Assembly: GCA_900315755.1 (NCBI GenBank)
Contig: ONAI01000007.1
Coordinates: 1 to 58,600, forward strand
Source of the DNA: an uncultured Ruminococcus sp.
GTDB taxonomy: Bacteria; Bacillota; Clostridia; Oscillospirales; Ruminococcaceae
Length of the DNA stretch: 58,600 bases
Direction: 5' to 3'
Part shown: in pieces, positions 8,145 to 16,030 of the stretch
Layout of the letters: each line of letters opens with the position of its first letter
How positions within the stretch are numbered: position 1 is the first letter of the stretch
Translations under genes and position numbers: made by a program
Notes under the pieces: generated by a model
Database searches by the model: none
The model's input: only the letters and a program-made list of their open reading frames with translations
What the model was told of the DNA's origin: nothing

Positions 8145-9031
8145 GTAATATGAAGTCTGTATACGGACAGCCAAAAGATAATTATATGTTCAAGATCAGA
8201 TTAAAGTCTACAATTCTCTTTATCTGGTGCGTTATACTTACAATTATCTGTTTGCTTCCTATCTATATTCTTGTTATCAACGCAACTCGTCTTGATACCG
8301 ATATTGCCGGCGGTCTTACAGTAATTCCGGGCAAGGCTCTTGGTAAGAATATCAAGACAATGCGTGAAGACTTTGGTAATCTGTTTAAGCCACTTATAGG
8401 TTACAGAAACAGTGCCATCATCACAGTATCAGCTACGTTCCTTACCGTATTCTTCTCTGCTTTGACTGCTTACGGTATCCACGTATATGATTTTAAGCTT
8501 AAGGAAACATCTTACATGATAATTCTCTTTATCATGATGGTTCCTACTCAGGTTACTGCTACCGGATTCCTTAACTTTATGGCTAAAATCGGTCTTACCG
8601 ATACATACTGGCCGCTTATTCTTCCGGCAGTTGCAGCGCCTGCGGTCGTCTTCTTCATGCGATCCTACATGAAATCATCGTTCCCGCTCGACATCGTTGA
8701 GGCTGCACGTATCGACGGCTCAGGCGAGTTCAGAACTTTCCTGACAATTGCTATTCCAATGATGAAGCCGGCTATCGCTGTTCAGGCGATCTTCGCTTTC
8801 GTTGCTAACTGGAATAACTTCTATACACCTTCAATGATTCTCCTTAGCGGTGATCCCGATCAGAAGACACTCCCTATGATGATCTCTGCAATTCAGGCAT
8901 CCGATAAGACAGGTGACCTCGGTGTTGTTTACACTTGTATCGCACTTAGTATCGTTCCGATCATTATCGCGTATGTACTCCTTTCAAGATTCATCATTGC
9001 CGGTGTTGCACTCGGTGGTGTAAAGGAATAA
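8141..9031 (+). CDS. ABC sugar importer permease, MalG type
   Basis: 296 residues, the usual size of MalG/LacG-type permeases. The ATG overlaps the previous stop (ATGA), indicating translational coupling. An N-terminal membrane segment (TILFIWCVILTIICLLPIYIL) is followed by about five more. The EAA loop reads EAARIDGSGEFRTFLTIAIP. With the partner permease it forms the membrane channel for the sugar delivered by the lipoprotein at 5438. A strong intrinsic terminator ends the operon 14 bases downstream. Confidence 0.94.
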   Translation: MSNMKSVYGQPKDNYMFKIRLKSTILFIWCVILTIICLLPIYILVINATRLDTDIAGGLTVIPGKALGKNIKTMREDFGNLFKPLIGYRNSAIITVSATFLTVFFSALTAYGIHVYDFKLKETSYMIILFIMMVPTQVTATGFLNFMAKIGLTDTYWPLILPAVAAPAVVFFMRSYMKSSFPLDIVEAARIDGSGEFRTFLTIAIPMMKPAIAVQAIFAFVANWNNFYTPSMILLSGDPDQKTLPMMISAIQASDKTGDLGVVYTCIALSIVPIIIAYVLLSRFIIAGVALGGVKE

Positions 9032-9044
9032 TAATATCAAAATC

Positions 9045-9075
9045 AACAGCACACTTCGGTGTGCTGTTTTTTTGT
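9045..9075 (+). terminator. Intrinsic terminator of the sugar ABC operon
   Basis: A perfect 10-pair stem (9045-9054 / 9059-9068) with a TTCG tetraloop is followed directly by a T run. Confidence 0.95.
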
Positions 9076-9086
9076 TTATATGATGT

Positions 9087-9116
9087 GTAATATTACTGCT
9101 TGTACGTGAATAAGAT
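9087..9116 (+). promoter_or_regulatory. Possible sigma-E-like promoter of spoIIIA
   Basis: TAATATT (9088-9094), 14-base gap, AATAAGAT (9109-9116) loosely resembles the mother-cell sigma-E pattern (about 5 of 8 at -10). Known spoIIIA operons use sigma-E. No good sigma-A promoter is visible in the 60 bases between the terminator and the gene. Confidence 0.3.
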
Positions 9117-9136
9117 TAAGTGAAGGGAGTGTTAAA

Positions 9137-10054
9137 ATGAAAAAACGTACAAGCTTTGAAGTTATAACTGCGTATCTGCCGGAGCGTATCAGAAGAGTTA
9201 TGAGATACGTGAAGAGTGAGGATCTGAATTTGATCTCAGAGGTCAGACTTCGCTCTGAAAGACCTATAAGTTTTGTGTATCCGACTGAATGTAGATTCTT
9301 AACTTCTGACGGTCAACTGACACTTAATCATAATAACGATAACTGCATTTCCGCTTCGTATCAGGAAATCTCTGCAGCAGTCGAATCATTGTGTAAATAC
9401 TCAGTACATAGCTGTGCAAGGGAGTTGAGCGAGGGCTATTTTACAATTGAGAGTGGAGTCAGGGTCGGGGTTGCCGGATACGTTTCCAGTGAGGGCATTA
9501 TTCGTGAAGTATCAGGACTCAATTTCAGGGTAGCCCGTGAGGTCAAGGGGTGTTCGGAGAAGATTTTCAATTCCTGCGGCAGCGATTCGAGCGTGTTGAT
9601 ATGCGGCGAAGTAAATTCAGGCAAAACAACTATGCTGCGGGATTTTTGTCGGCTAAATGGTAATGTCTGCAAGACTGTTCTCGTTGATGAGCGTAATGAG
9701 GTTTCAGCGACTGTTCACGGTATACCTGAGAATGAGATAGGCTGTATGACTGATGTGCTTGTCGGGTATAAACGTTCTGAAGGAATTAATTCTGCCCTGA
9801 GGACTCTATCGCCTGATATTATTATCTGCGACGAGATCTCAACACAGGCAGATGTCTCAGCGATCCTCTCAGCTCACGGAAGCGGAGTAAGGCTATGTGC
9901 GACAATGCACGCTGGTAGCTACGCTGATCTTATGAGAAGAGAAGCTGGAAGAGAGCTTGTTGCTTCCGGAGTTTTTACTCATGCTGTATTTTTGTATGGA
10001 AGTGAAAGACCTTCGGCAGTACGAGGAATAAGGAGTCTCAGAAATGCTTCTTAG
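9137..10054 (+). CDS. spoIIIAA: Stage III sporulation protein AA (ATPase)
   Basis: 305 residues, close to family length. The ATP-binding site is intact: Walker A in GEVNSGKTTML (~155-165) and Walker B in DIIICDEI (~231-238). SpoIIIAA is a secretion-type ATPase thought to power the channel joining mother cell and forespore. It is the first gene of a complete AA-AH operon. The ATG at 9137 is preceded by GAAGGGAG. The gene overlaps spoIIIAB by 11 bases. Its presence argues for a genome with sporulation capacity, though the early regulators are not in the window. Confidence 0.95.
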   Translation: MKKRTSFEVITAYLPERIRRVMRYVKSEDLNLISEVRLRSERPISFVYPTECRFLTSDGQLTLNHNNDNCISASYQEISAAVESLCKYSVHSCARELSEGYFTIESGVRVGVAGYVSSEGIIREVSGLNFRVAREVKGCSEKIFNSCGSDSSVLICGEVNSGKTTMLRDFCRLNGNVCKTVLVDERNEVSATVHGIPENEIGCMTDVLVGYKRSEGINSALRTLSPDIIICDEISTQADVSAILSAHGSGVRLCATMHAGSYADLMRREAGRELVASGVFTHAVFLYGSERPSAVRGIRSLRNAS

Positions 10055-10547
10055 ACTAACAGCGGCACTGATGTTCGTATCTGCCGGGGGAATGATTGGT
10101 ATGCATTTTTCGTACAAGCTTAAGCTAAGGCGTGAAGTATGCCGTGAAATTGAATATCTGCTGAGGTGCTGCGAGATCTATATCCGGTGTAACGCGATGA
10201 ATGTTTATGAGATCACCGGACATCTGCGCCGTGATCCTGAGCTTTCACATCTTGACTTTATTAGCAGACTGCCTGAGGAATTCTCTGAAGGAATAAACTT
10301 TCATGATGAATGGCGCAGAGCCTTAGCTTCTCAGGAAATGCCACAGGAGGAGAGACAGATCCTTGCTGAATTCGGCGATATATTGGGTACAAGTGACATA
10401 TCGGGACAGCTTTCATCAATAGCATCACTTTCTGAGCGGATACGTCAGCTTGAAGCTCAGAGAAGAGAGATTTGTCTTAAAAAAAGCAGAATGTACCGCA
10501 GTATAGGCGTATTGTTTGGCGTTATGGTTGGAATTCTCGTGATATAA
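10044..10547 (+). CDS. spoIIIAB: Stage III sporulation protein AB
   Basis: 167 residues with hydrophobic segments at both ends (AALMFVSAGGMIGMHFSY and IGVLFGVMVGILVI) and a helical middle, as in the SpoIIIAB family, which resembles a GspF-like membrane platform. Translation is coupled to spoIIIAA by an 11-base overlap. It is identified mainly by position, length and topology. Confidence 0.92.
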   Translation: MLLRLTAALMFVSAGGMIGMHFSYKLKLRREVCREIEYLLRCCEIYIRCNAMNVYEITGHLRRDPELSHLDFISRLPEEFSEGINFHDEWRRALASQEMPQEERQILAEFGDILGTSDISGQLSSIASLSERIRQLEAQRREICLKKSRMYRSIGVLFGVMVGILVI

Positions 10548-10558
10548 CGGAGGGAGAA

Positions 10559-10756
10559 ATGGATATTGATCTTATTTTTAAAATTGCCGGCACAGGAATA
10601 ATAGTTGCGGTGCTGAATCTTGTACTTAAACGTGCTGAGCGTGAAGAGCAAGCTATGATGACAACTCTCGCCGGACTTATAGTGGTTCTTGTCGTTATAG
10701 TTCAGGAGATAGGCTCGCTTTTCGAGACAGTCAAAACGGTGTTCGGACTATGGTAG
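10559..10756 (+). CDS. spoIIIAC: Stage III sporulation protein AC
   Basis: A 65-residue protein with two membrane helices (FKIAGTGIIVAVLNLVL and TTLAGLIVVLVVIVQEI), the expected size and topology for SpoIIIAC. A GGAGGG ribosome site precedes the ATG. The end overlaps spoIIIAD by seven bases. Confidence 0.93.
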   Translation: MDIDLIFKIAGTGIIVAVLNLVLKRAEREEQAMMTTLAGLIVVLVVIVQEIGSLFETVKTVFGLW

Positions 10757-11145
10757 AAAACAGCTTTTCAGTGGCTATGTTCTGCATATGCGGAACTTCA
10801 ATGGCTGTACTCCTGCGGCAATACAGCCGTGAACAGGCAATGCTTGCTGCACTTGCTGCCTGCACGGTCATACTTGGTGGATTTATAGCGTTTGCAGAGC
10901 CGATAATGTCGGAGATAAGGGATATATTTGAGCAGGCTGGTATCTCGGAAAGCTATGTCTCACTGATATTCAAAGCAGCTGCTATATGCTTTATAACGCA
11001 GATCACAAGCGAGATATGCAGAGACAGCGGTGAGTCGGCAATAGCGTCCGCTGCTGAGCTATGGGGACGGGGCGCGTTGACTTTTATGAGTCTTCCGGTG
11101 ATAAGAGTACTTCTTGATATGATCAACAATATGATACAGGTATAA
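10750..11145 (+). CDS. spoIIIAD: Stage III sporulation protein AD
   Basis: 131 residues, four hydrophobic stretches, standard SpoIIIAD length. It is a membrane component of the mother cell-forespore channel. The start overlaps the end of spoIIIAC, so translation is probably coupled, and spoIIIAE begins five bases after the stop codon. Confidence 0.93.
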   Translation: MVENSFSVAMFCICGTSMAVLLRQYSREQAMLAALAACTVILGGFIAFAEPIMSEIRDIFEQAGISESYVSLIFKAAAICFITQITSEICRDSGESAIASAAELWGRGALTFMSLPVIRVLLDMINNMIQV

Positions 11146-11149
11146 GAAT

Positions 11150-12235
11150 ATGAAGAAAATAATTGCGGCGGCAGTATTTATAGTAATGCTGTTTTTATGC
11201 GTTCCGGTCAATGCAGCAGCTGACTATACTGAGGAAGAGGCTGAGATCAGCGGACAGATCAATGACATCCTCAGTGACTATGACATAGATTACGATTACG
11301 GTGATATGAGCGAAATGAGTTTCAGCGATATTATCGGTGAAATACGCGGCGCAATGTCAGCGAAAGCTTCTGCACCGTTGAGAATGCTTGTAACTATCAT
11401 CATTCTGGCAGTTTTTACGTCCGTTATGCGAAGTGCAGGCGATACTTTTACGGAAGGAAATAAGGGCTCTGGAGTTTATGACATGATATGTGTGATAGCT
11501 GCGGTCACAGCTATTACGCCTCAGCTTATGACTGTATATTCGGATTCTATGGATTCTATACGCATGATAAGTGGATTCATATCAATATTTGTACCGCTGT
11601 ACGCAGGAATAGTCATGGCATCCGGCGGAATAGTGTCCGGAAGTGTTTATAATGCGGCAGTTCTTGGCGCATCTGAGGTCATAGTTGGACTTTCGGGCTG
11701 CTATCTCATGCCGGTACTTACAATGACAGCAGTTCTTGCAGTAACAGGGAGTGTTTTTCCGAATAAGTCAGTAGATTCGCTGATCGGGATAGTGAAAAAG
11801 CTGATAACATGGTGTATAACCATTATAATGTCACTATTTTGCGGCTTCGTAACATTAAAAACCACAATTGCCGGAAAGGCTGATGGTGCTGCGACAAAGA
11901 CTACCAAATTTGTTATCTCAGGTTCAGTGCCGATCGTCGGAGGTGCAGTTTCGGACGCATATTCAACGGTGCGCGGAAGCTTTGAGGTCATTGGAACTAC
12001 CGTAGGAACAGCCGGTACGATAGCCATACTTCTGATAATGCTTGCACCAACGGCGGAGATACTGTTATTCCGTGCGGTGATGAAGATAGGTACGGCAGTT
12101 TCGGAGATGTTTTCAGCTGCGCCGCTTACAAAGCTGCTTACAGGTATAGACAGCGGACTTGCTATCGCACAGAGCGTACTTGTCAGCTATGCGGTGATGT
12201 TTATAATATGCACTGCGATACTTATGCAGAATTAG
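11150..12235 (+). CDS. spoIIIAE: Stage III sporulation protein AE
   Basis: 361 residues, slightly shorter than many SpoIIIAE proteins. An N-terminal signal (KKIIAAAVFIVMLFLCVPVNAAA) is followed by an acidic, helical extracytoplasmic segment (~25-75) and then about seven membrane helices, including ones with small-residue patterns (GGIVSGSVYNAAVLG, GTTVGTAGTIAILLIMLAP). SpoIIIAE is the large integral membrane subunit of the channel. It sits between AD and AF in canonical order. Confidence 0.94.
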   Translation: MKKIIAAAVFIVMLFLCVPVNAAADYTEEEAEISGQINDILSDYDIDYDYGDMSEMSFSDIIGEIRGAMSAKASAPLRMLVTIIILAVFTSVMRSAGDTFTEGNKGSGVYDMICVIAAVTAITPQLMTVYSDSMDSIRMISGFISIFVPLYAGIVMASGGIVSGSVYNAAVLGASEVIVGLSGCYLMPVLTMTAVLAVTGSVFPNKSVDSLIGIVKKLITWCITIIMSLFCGFVTLKTTIAGKADGAATKTTKFVISGSVPIVGGAVSDAYSTVRGSFEVIGTTVGTAGTIAILLIMLAPTAEILLFRAVMKIGTAVSEMFSAAPLTKLLTGIDSGLAIAQSVLVSYAVMFIICTAILMQN

Positions 12236-12247
12236 GGAGAGCACGGT

Positions 12248-12709
12248 ATGGAAGGATTCCAAAGAGCAGTAAAAGCGATATGTATAGCCTCAGCAGCTGT
12301 TTGTCTTATCGAGAGTCTGACTGCCGGAACACGTATGCAGAAACAGATGAAGTTCCTTCTTGATCTCGTTATGGCAGTTGTCATAATAACGCCCTTTATA
12401 AGCGGAACAGCGGCATTTGAGATGCCGGAGGTCAGCGTAAGCCGATCCGTTGACACCAGCTATTCCCTTGAACTCTATAACAGGACTCTCAGCCGAAAAA
12501 CTGCACAGAACATTGGCGATGTGCTGTATTCACAGCTTTCAGCGGCAGGGATAAACTGTGAAAAAATAGATGTTGAGGTTAATATTTCGCCGGATGGCAG
12601 CATATCTATTAGTAAGGTCATAGTCATTGCGGACGATAACGATTTCGCAGCCGACATCATAAAGAACTGTCTTGGTGACGATACGGAGGTAATAAATGGA
12701 GATCCCTGA
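12248..12709 (+). CDS. spoIIIAF: Stage III sporulation protein AF
   Basis: 153 residues: two N-terminal membrane segments (ICIASAAVCLIESLTAG and FLLDLVMAVVIITPF) and a soluble C-terminal domain resembling ring-building motifs of secretion systems (EVNISPDGSISISKVIVI). Size and position fit SpoIIIAF. It overlaps spoIIIAG by 14 bases. Confidence 0.92.
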   Translation: MEGFQRAVKAICIASAAVCLIESLTAGTRMQKQMKFLLDLVMAVVIITPFISGTAAFEMPEVSVSRSVDTSYSLELYNRTLSRKTAQNIGDVLYSQLSAAGINCEKIDVEVNISPDGSISISKVIVIADDNDFAADIIKNCLGDDTEVINGDP

Positions 12710-13217
12710 AAAGTTTGCAAATCTTAAAAAGGACAAGAAAATTATGACCGCCGCCGCAGTTCTTTGCTTATGCGGACTCCTTCTTGTACTTCTTTCGTCT
12801 TTTACATCCGGCGGGAAAAAGGAAGGTACTGATAACGCTGAATTCAGTACAGAGAGCGGTCAGGAGTATTGCTGCGCTACTGAACAGCGACTTCAGAGCT
12901 TTCTTCGGAATATCGACGGCGCAGGTGAGGTGAGGGTATTCCTGAAAGTCGGAGGAGAACAGAGGTATGTTTATGCGACAGAGGGCAGAAAGAGTTCATC
13001 AGATAATAAAACAGAGGAGGAAGAGAAGTATGTACTTATAGGCGGCAGCAGCGGAAAAAACGCACTTATTGAGACAATAGACGCTCCTGAGATAGAGGGC
13101 GCGGTTATACTATGCAGCGGCGGAAATGATCCGGCAGTACGCGAGCGTATATACAAATCAGCAGCAGCGGCACTTGGCATATCTACATCAAAGATCTATG
13201 TAGCAAAACTCAAATGA
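12696..13217 (+). CDS. spoIIIAG: Stage III sporulation protein AG
   Basis: 173 residues with one N-terminal membrane helix (MTAAAVLCLCGLLLVLLSSF) and an extracytoplasmic domain. In this family that domain forms the large ring in the intermembrane space. Conserved-looking ring segments include LRNIDGAGEVRVFLKV and AVILCSGGNDPAVRERI. It partners with the SpoIIIAH encoded next. Confidence 0.93.
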   Translation: MEIPEKFANLKKDKKIMTAAAVLCLCGLLLVLLSSFTSGGKKEGTDNAEFSTESGQEYCCATEQRLQSFLRNIDGAGEVRVFLKVGGEQRYVYATEGRKSSSDNKTEEEEKYVLIGGSSGKNALIETIDAPEIEGAVILCSGGNDPAVRERIYKSAAAALGISTSKIYVAKLK

Positions 13218-13233
13218 GAAAGGGAGAATTATT

Positions 13234-13785
13234 ATGAAAAAGCCAACAATAATCATCGGAAAGAAGCAAATTATCATGACCTGTCTTACACTTATGCTTG
13301 CAGTAGCAGTATACATAAATTATGCGACAGCGCCGGCTTCCATGACAAAAAGCGATAAGGATACACCTGTATCGCAGGGAGATGACATCACACATTACGG
13401 TGAAACAGAATTTGTGAATGCAGACGCTGCTGCGGCTTGCGATTACTTTGCACAGGCAAGACTTGACAAAATGAATAACCGTGATGAAGCTGTCCAGACA
13501 CTCCAGACTATCATCGGCGGCGGAGACCTTACTGAAGATGAAAAGGTAGTGAACGCTATCGACGCTGTTCAGGTATCAAAGCTTATCGAATCGGAAGGCA
13601 CTATCGAATCACTTGTCCGCGCACAGGGATTTGAGGACTGCGTTGCTTATCTTGACGGCGAAACAGCTAAGGTCGTAGTCAAGACAGAGGGGCTTGACAA
13701 ATCGCAGGCAGCTTCAATAAAAGAGATAATCCTTGGCGAAACTGAAGTTCCGGCAGAAAATATAAGAATTTTTGAAGTAAAGTAG
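13234..13785 (+). CDS. spoIIIAH: Stage III sporulation protein AH
   Basis: 183 residues. One N-terminal membrane helix (IIMTCLTLMLAVAVYINY) is followed by a C-terminal ring-forming domain (AYLDGETAKVVVKTEG...). In the known system SpoIIIAH binds SpoIIQ across the septum. Last gene of the operon: a sigma-A promoter starts one base after its stop codon, so downstream genes can be expressed independently of sporulation. Confidence 0.93.
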   Translation: MKKPTIIIGKKQIIMTCLTLMLAVAVYINYATAPASMTKSDKDTPVSQGDDITHYGETEFVNADAAAACDYFAQARLDKMNNRDEAVQTLQTIIGGGDLTEDEKVVNAIDAVQVSKLIESEGTIESLVRAQGFEDCVAYLDGETAKVVVKTEGLDKSQAASIKEIILGETEVPAENIRIFEVK

Positions 13786-13814
13786 TTGAATATTCTGAAT
13801 TTTTTTGGTATAAT
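13786..13814 (+). promoter_or_regulatory. Sigma-A promoter of the Asp23-nusB housekeeping run
   Basis: TTGAAT (13786-13791), 17-base spacer, TATAAT (13809-13814) with an extended TGG. Starts directly after the spoIIIAH stop. Confidence 0.8.
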
Positions 13815-13824
13815 ATAGAAGCGG

Positions 13825-13860
13825 GAGTGTAAATGTACTTTTAGTTAAATATTTACACTC
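13825..13860 (+). promoter_or_regulatory. Hairpin at the very 5' end of the Asp23-family mRNA
   Basis: Perfect 10-base inverted repeat GAGTGTAAAT (13825-13834) / ATTTACACTC (13851-13860) with a 16-base loop, starting a few bases after the predicted transcription start. No T run follows, so it is more likely a 5' stabiliser or an operator than a terminator. Confidence 0.6.
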
Positions 13861-13886
13861 AAATACTATGCTACCGGAGGTTCAAT

Positions 13887-14213
13887 ATGGAAGTTGTAAA
13901 GGAAGCAGTTAAAAGCAAACTTAAAATATCCGAAGATGTTATGATAACCGTTGCAAAGCTTGCGGCGCTTGATGTCAAGGGCGTTGCAAGTCTTGCCGGT
14001 GAGATCAGCAAGCTGAAAAAGAACGGTCCTATCAAAATAAAGATAATGGGCGATGTTGCAGCTATCGACATCAGTATAATTATCAAAAATACTGAAAAAG
14101 CCTGCGTTGTTGCACAGGACGTTCAGAACGCAGTAAAGGAAAATGTTCAGAATATGACCGGCGTTGCGGTAGCAAGAGTGAATGTTACTATAAGCGGAGT
14201 GGTATTTGAATGA
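13887..14213 (+). CDS. Asp23/Gls24 family protein (YqhY-like)
   Basis: 108 residues, matching the short Asp23 family members found next to nusB. Typical elements are ISEDVMITVAKLAALDVKGVASLAG at the N-terminus and a beta-rich core ending in ARVNVTISGVVF. In Bacillus subtilis the equivalent gene yqhY lies upstream of nusB and its loss is linked to poor growth and acetyl-CoA carboxylase balance; here accBC are absent from the neighbourhood. The stop overlaps the start of the next gene (ATGA). Confidence 0.92.
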   Translation: MEVVKEAVKSKLKISEDVMITVAKLAALDVKGVASLAGEISKLKKNGPIKIKIMGDVAAIDISIIIKNTEKACVVAQDVQNAVKENVQNMTGVAVARVNVTISGVVFE

Positions 14214-14653
14214 TACGCGGGTATGAAACATCTGATCTTTCCGGCGCTGCTGAAGTTTTCAGAGAAACCTTCACTGCACCTCCGTGGAAGGAAAAATGGA
14301 ATTCTGAGAATGCCGAGCAGAGAGTATTTGAACTAATGGACGCTCCTCAGTCTATGGGATATGTATGCGAAGAGGAAGGCAGAATAATTGCGATAGTTCT
14401 CGGAAGAAAACTGACCTATCTTCGCGGACCTGAATATGTGATCGATGAATTCTGTGTTATGCCGGAATTCCAGAATCAGGGCATCGGTACAGAAATGCTC
14501 GAATACATACGGGCTGATCTTATTCATCATGGTATTATTGCAATGGTGCTTCTTACCACAAAGGGGTATCCGAGTGAAAAATTCTATTTGAAAAACGGAT
14601 TTGAACAGAGTGAAGATATGATATTCATGTATAATGTTTTTGATAAATTATAA
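14210..14653 (+). CDS. GNAT family N-acetyltransferase
   Basis: 147 residues with the GNAT fold. The acetyl-CoA pyrophosphate loop QNQGIGTEML (~93-102) follows the beta strand YVIDEFCVMPEF, and the C-terminal strand carries FYLKNGFEQ. The substrate is unknown. The gene is inserted between the Asp23 gene and nusB and is translationally coupled to the former by a four-base overlap. Confidence 0.88.
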   Translation: MIRGYETSDLSGAAEVFRETFTAPPWKEKWNSENAEQRVFELMDAPQSMGYVCEEEGRIIAIVLGRKLTYLRGPEYVIDEFCVMPEFQNQGIGTEMLEYIRADLIHHGIIAMVLLTTKGYPSEKFYLKNGFEQSEDMIFMYNVFDKL

Positions 14654-14664
14654 GGAGAGTTTAA

Positions 14665-15081
14665 ATGACAAGACGTGAAATAAGAGACAGCGCATTCAAG
14701 CTGGTTTTTGAGCAGCTCCTGCGCGATGATGATATTCAGGAACTCTATGAGATCGCTGAGGAGATAGATGAGATAACTGTAAACGATGAGGTAAAGAAGA
14801 TCGTTGAGGGGACTCTCAGTCACGCTGAAGAGCTCGACGGCATCATCTCAGGTTACAGTAAATCAAGAAGTATTTCCAGAATATCAAAGCTTAATCTTGC
14901 AATACTCAGGATCGCACTGTATGAGTCAATCTATGACGATAATACCCCGATGAATGCGGCTATAAGCGAAGCTATCAAGCTTTCTATGACCTATACATAC
15001 CAGGAGGACACTTCGTTTATCAACGGAGTTCTCGGCGCATTCTCACGCGACCGCAGCAAGGAAAACGCTGAAAATGAGTGA
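14665..15081 (+). CDS. nusB: Transcription antitermination factor NusB
   Basis: 138 residues, standard NusB size. N-terminal RREIRDSAFKLVFEQL and the C-terminal signature NTPMNAAISEAIKLSM...INGVLGAF are diagnostic. NusB with NusE binds boxA in rRNA operons to prevent premature termination. A strong AAGGAGAG site precedes the ATG. The end overlaps the next gene by eight bases. Confidence 0.95.
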   Translation: MTRREIRDSAFKLVFEQLLRDDDIQELYEIAEEIDEITVNDEVKKIVEGTLSHAEELDGIISGYSKSRSISRISKLNLAILRIALYESIYDDNTPMNAAISEAIKLSMTYTYQEDTSFINGVLGAFSRDRSKENAENE

Positions 15082-16030
15082 TTTCCTCGGAGTTGATACA
15101 AGCAATTATACTACCTCTGTGGCTGTTTTTAACTGCGGGGAAAGAAGTATAACTCAGGAGAAGAGACTTCTTCCGGTCAGGGAAGGTGAGCTTGGTCTGC
15201 GTCAGAGCGATGCAGTCTTTCACCACACTAAGCAGCTTCCGGAAATGGTTGAGAGACTTGCGGAAAAGTACGGCGGTTTTTCGCTTGAAGCAGTAGCTGC
15301 GTCGGTACGTCCGCGAAATACTGAGGGCTCATATATGCCGTGCTTTCTCTGCGGCGAGGGGCTTGGACGTTCAATCTCAGCGGTGAACAAGCTGCCGTTT
15401 TACACAACCTCGCATCAGGTTGGACATATCCTTGCAGCGCTGTATTCAGCCGGAAAACTGCCGTATGTGAATGAGCGGTTCATTGCGTTCCACGTAAGCG
15501 GCGGAACTACCGATTGTCTTCTGTGTGAGCCGGACGATGATCTGATAATCAAGATCACAGAGATCGGAACTTCGCTTGATCTCAAAGCAGGACAGGCTGT
15601 CGATCGCTGCGGACTTATGCTCGGACTTCGCTTTCCCTGCGGAGCTGAGCTTGAAAAGCTTGCTGAACGATCTGACAAAAAAGTGAAGATCAGACCTGTC
15701 ATCAAGGACGGAAACTGCTGCCTTTCCGGCGTTGAGAACAAATGCCGTCAGATGACAGAACGCGGGGCTTCACCGGAAGATACCGCGAGATTCTGCCTTG
15801 ATTTCATAGGTGAGACTATCATCGCTATGACGCTTGCTGCTAAGGATAAATGCGGTGATCTTCCGCTTGTGTTTGCAGGCGGAGTTATGTCCGATGCCAT
15901 TATACGCAGAAGTGTTACAGAAAGGTTCAACGGAGCGTCTTTTGCCGCACCTGAGTTTTCCTGTGATAATGCAGCAGGTGTAGCGATATACGGTTGGCTG
16001 AAGCAAACAGGGGTGAAAAAATGCCTGTAA
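15074..16030 (+). CDS. TsaD-like peptidase M22 family paralogue
   Basis: 318 residues of the ASKHA/Kae1 fold: N-terminal FLGVDTSNYTTSVAVF, the metal-binding HQVGH motif (~116-120), a phosphate loop FHVSGGTTDCLL, and the C-terminal VFAGGVMSDAIIRR. True TsaD makes the tRNA t6A modification together with TsaB and TsaE. This shorter paralogue, next to xseA, is common in clostridia and its function is not settled. The start overlaps nusB and the end overlaps xseA. Confidence 0.85.
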   Translation: MSDFLGVDTSNYTTSVAVFNCGERSITQEKRLLPVREGELGLRQSDAVFHHTKQLPEMVERLAEKYGGFSLEAVAASVRPRNTEGSYMPCFLCGEGLGRSISAVNKLPFYTTSHQVGHILAALYSAGKLPYVNERFIAFHVSGGTTDCLLCEPDDDLIIKITEIGTSLDLKAGQAVDRCGLMLGLRFPCGAELEKLAERSDKKVKIRPVIKDGNCCLSGVENKCRQMTERGASPEDTARFCLDFIGETIIAMTLAAKDKCGDLPLVFAGGVMSDAIIRRSVTERFNGASFAAPEFSCDNAAGVAIYGWLKQTGVKKCL

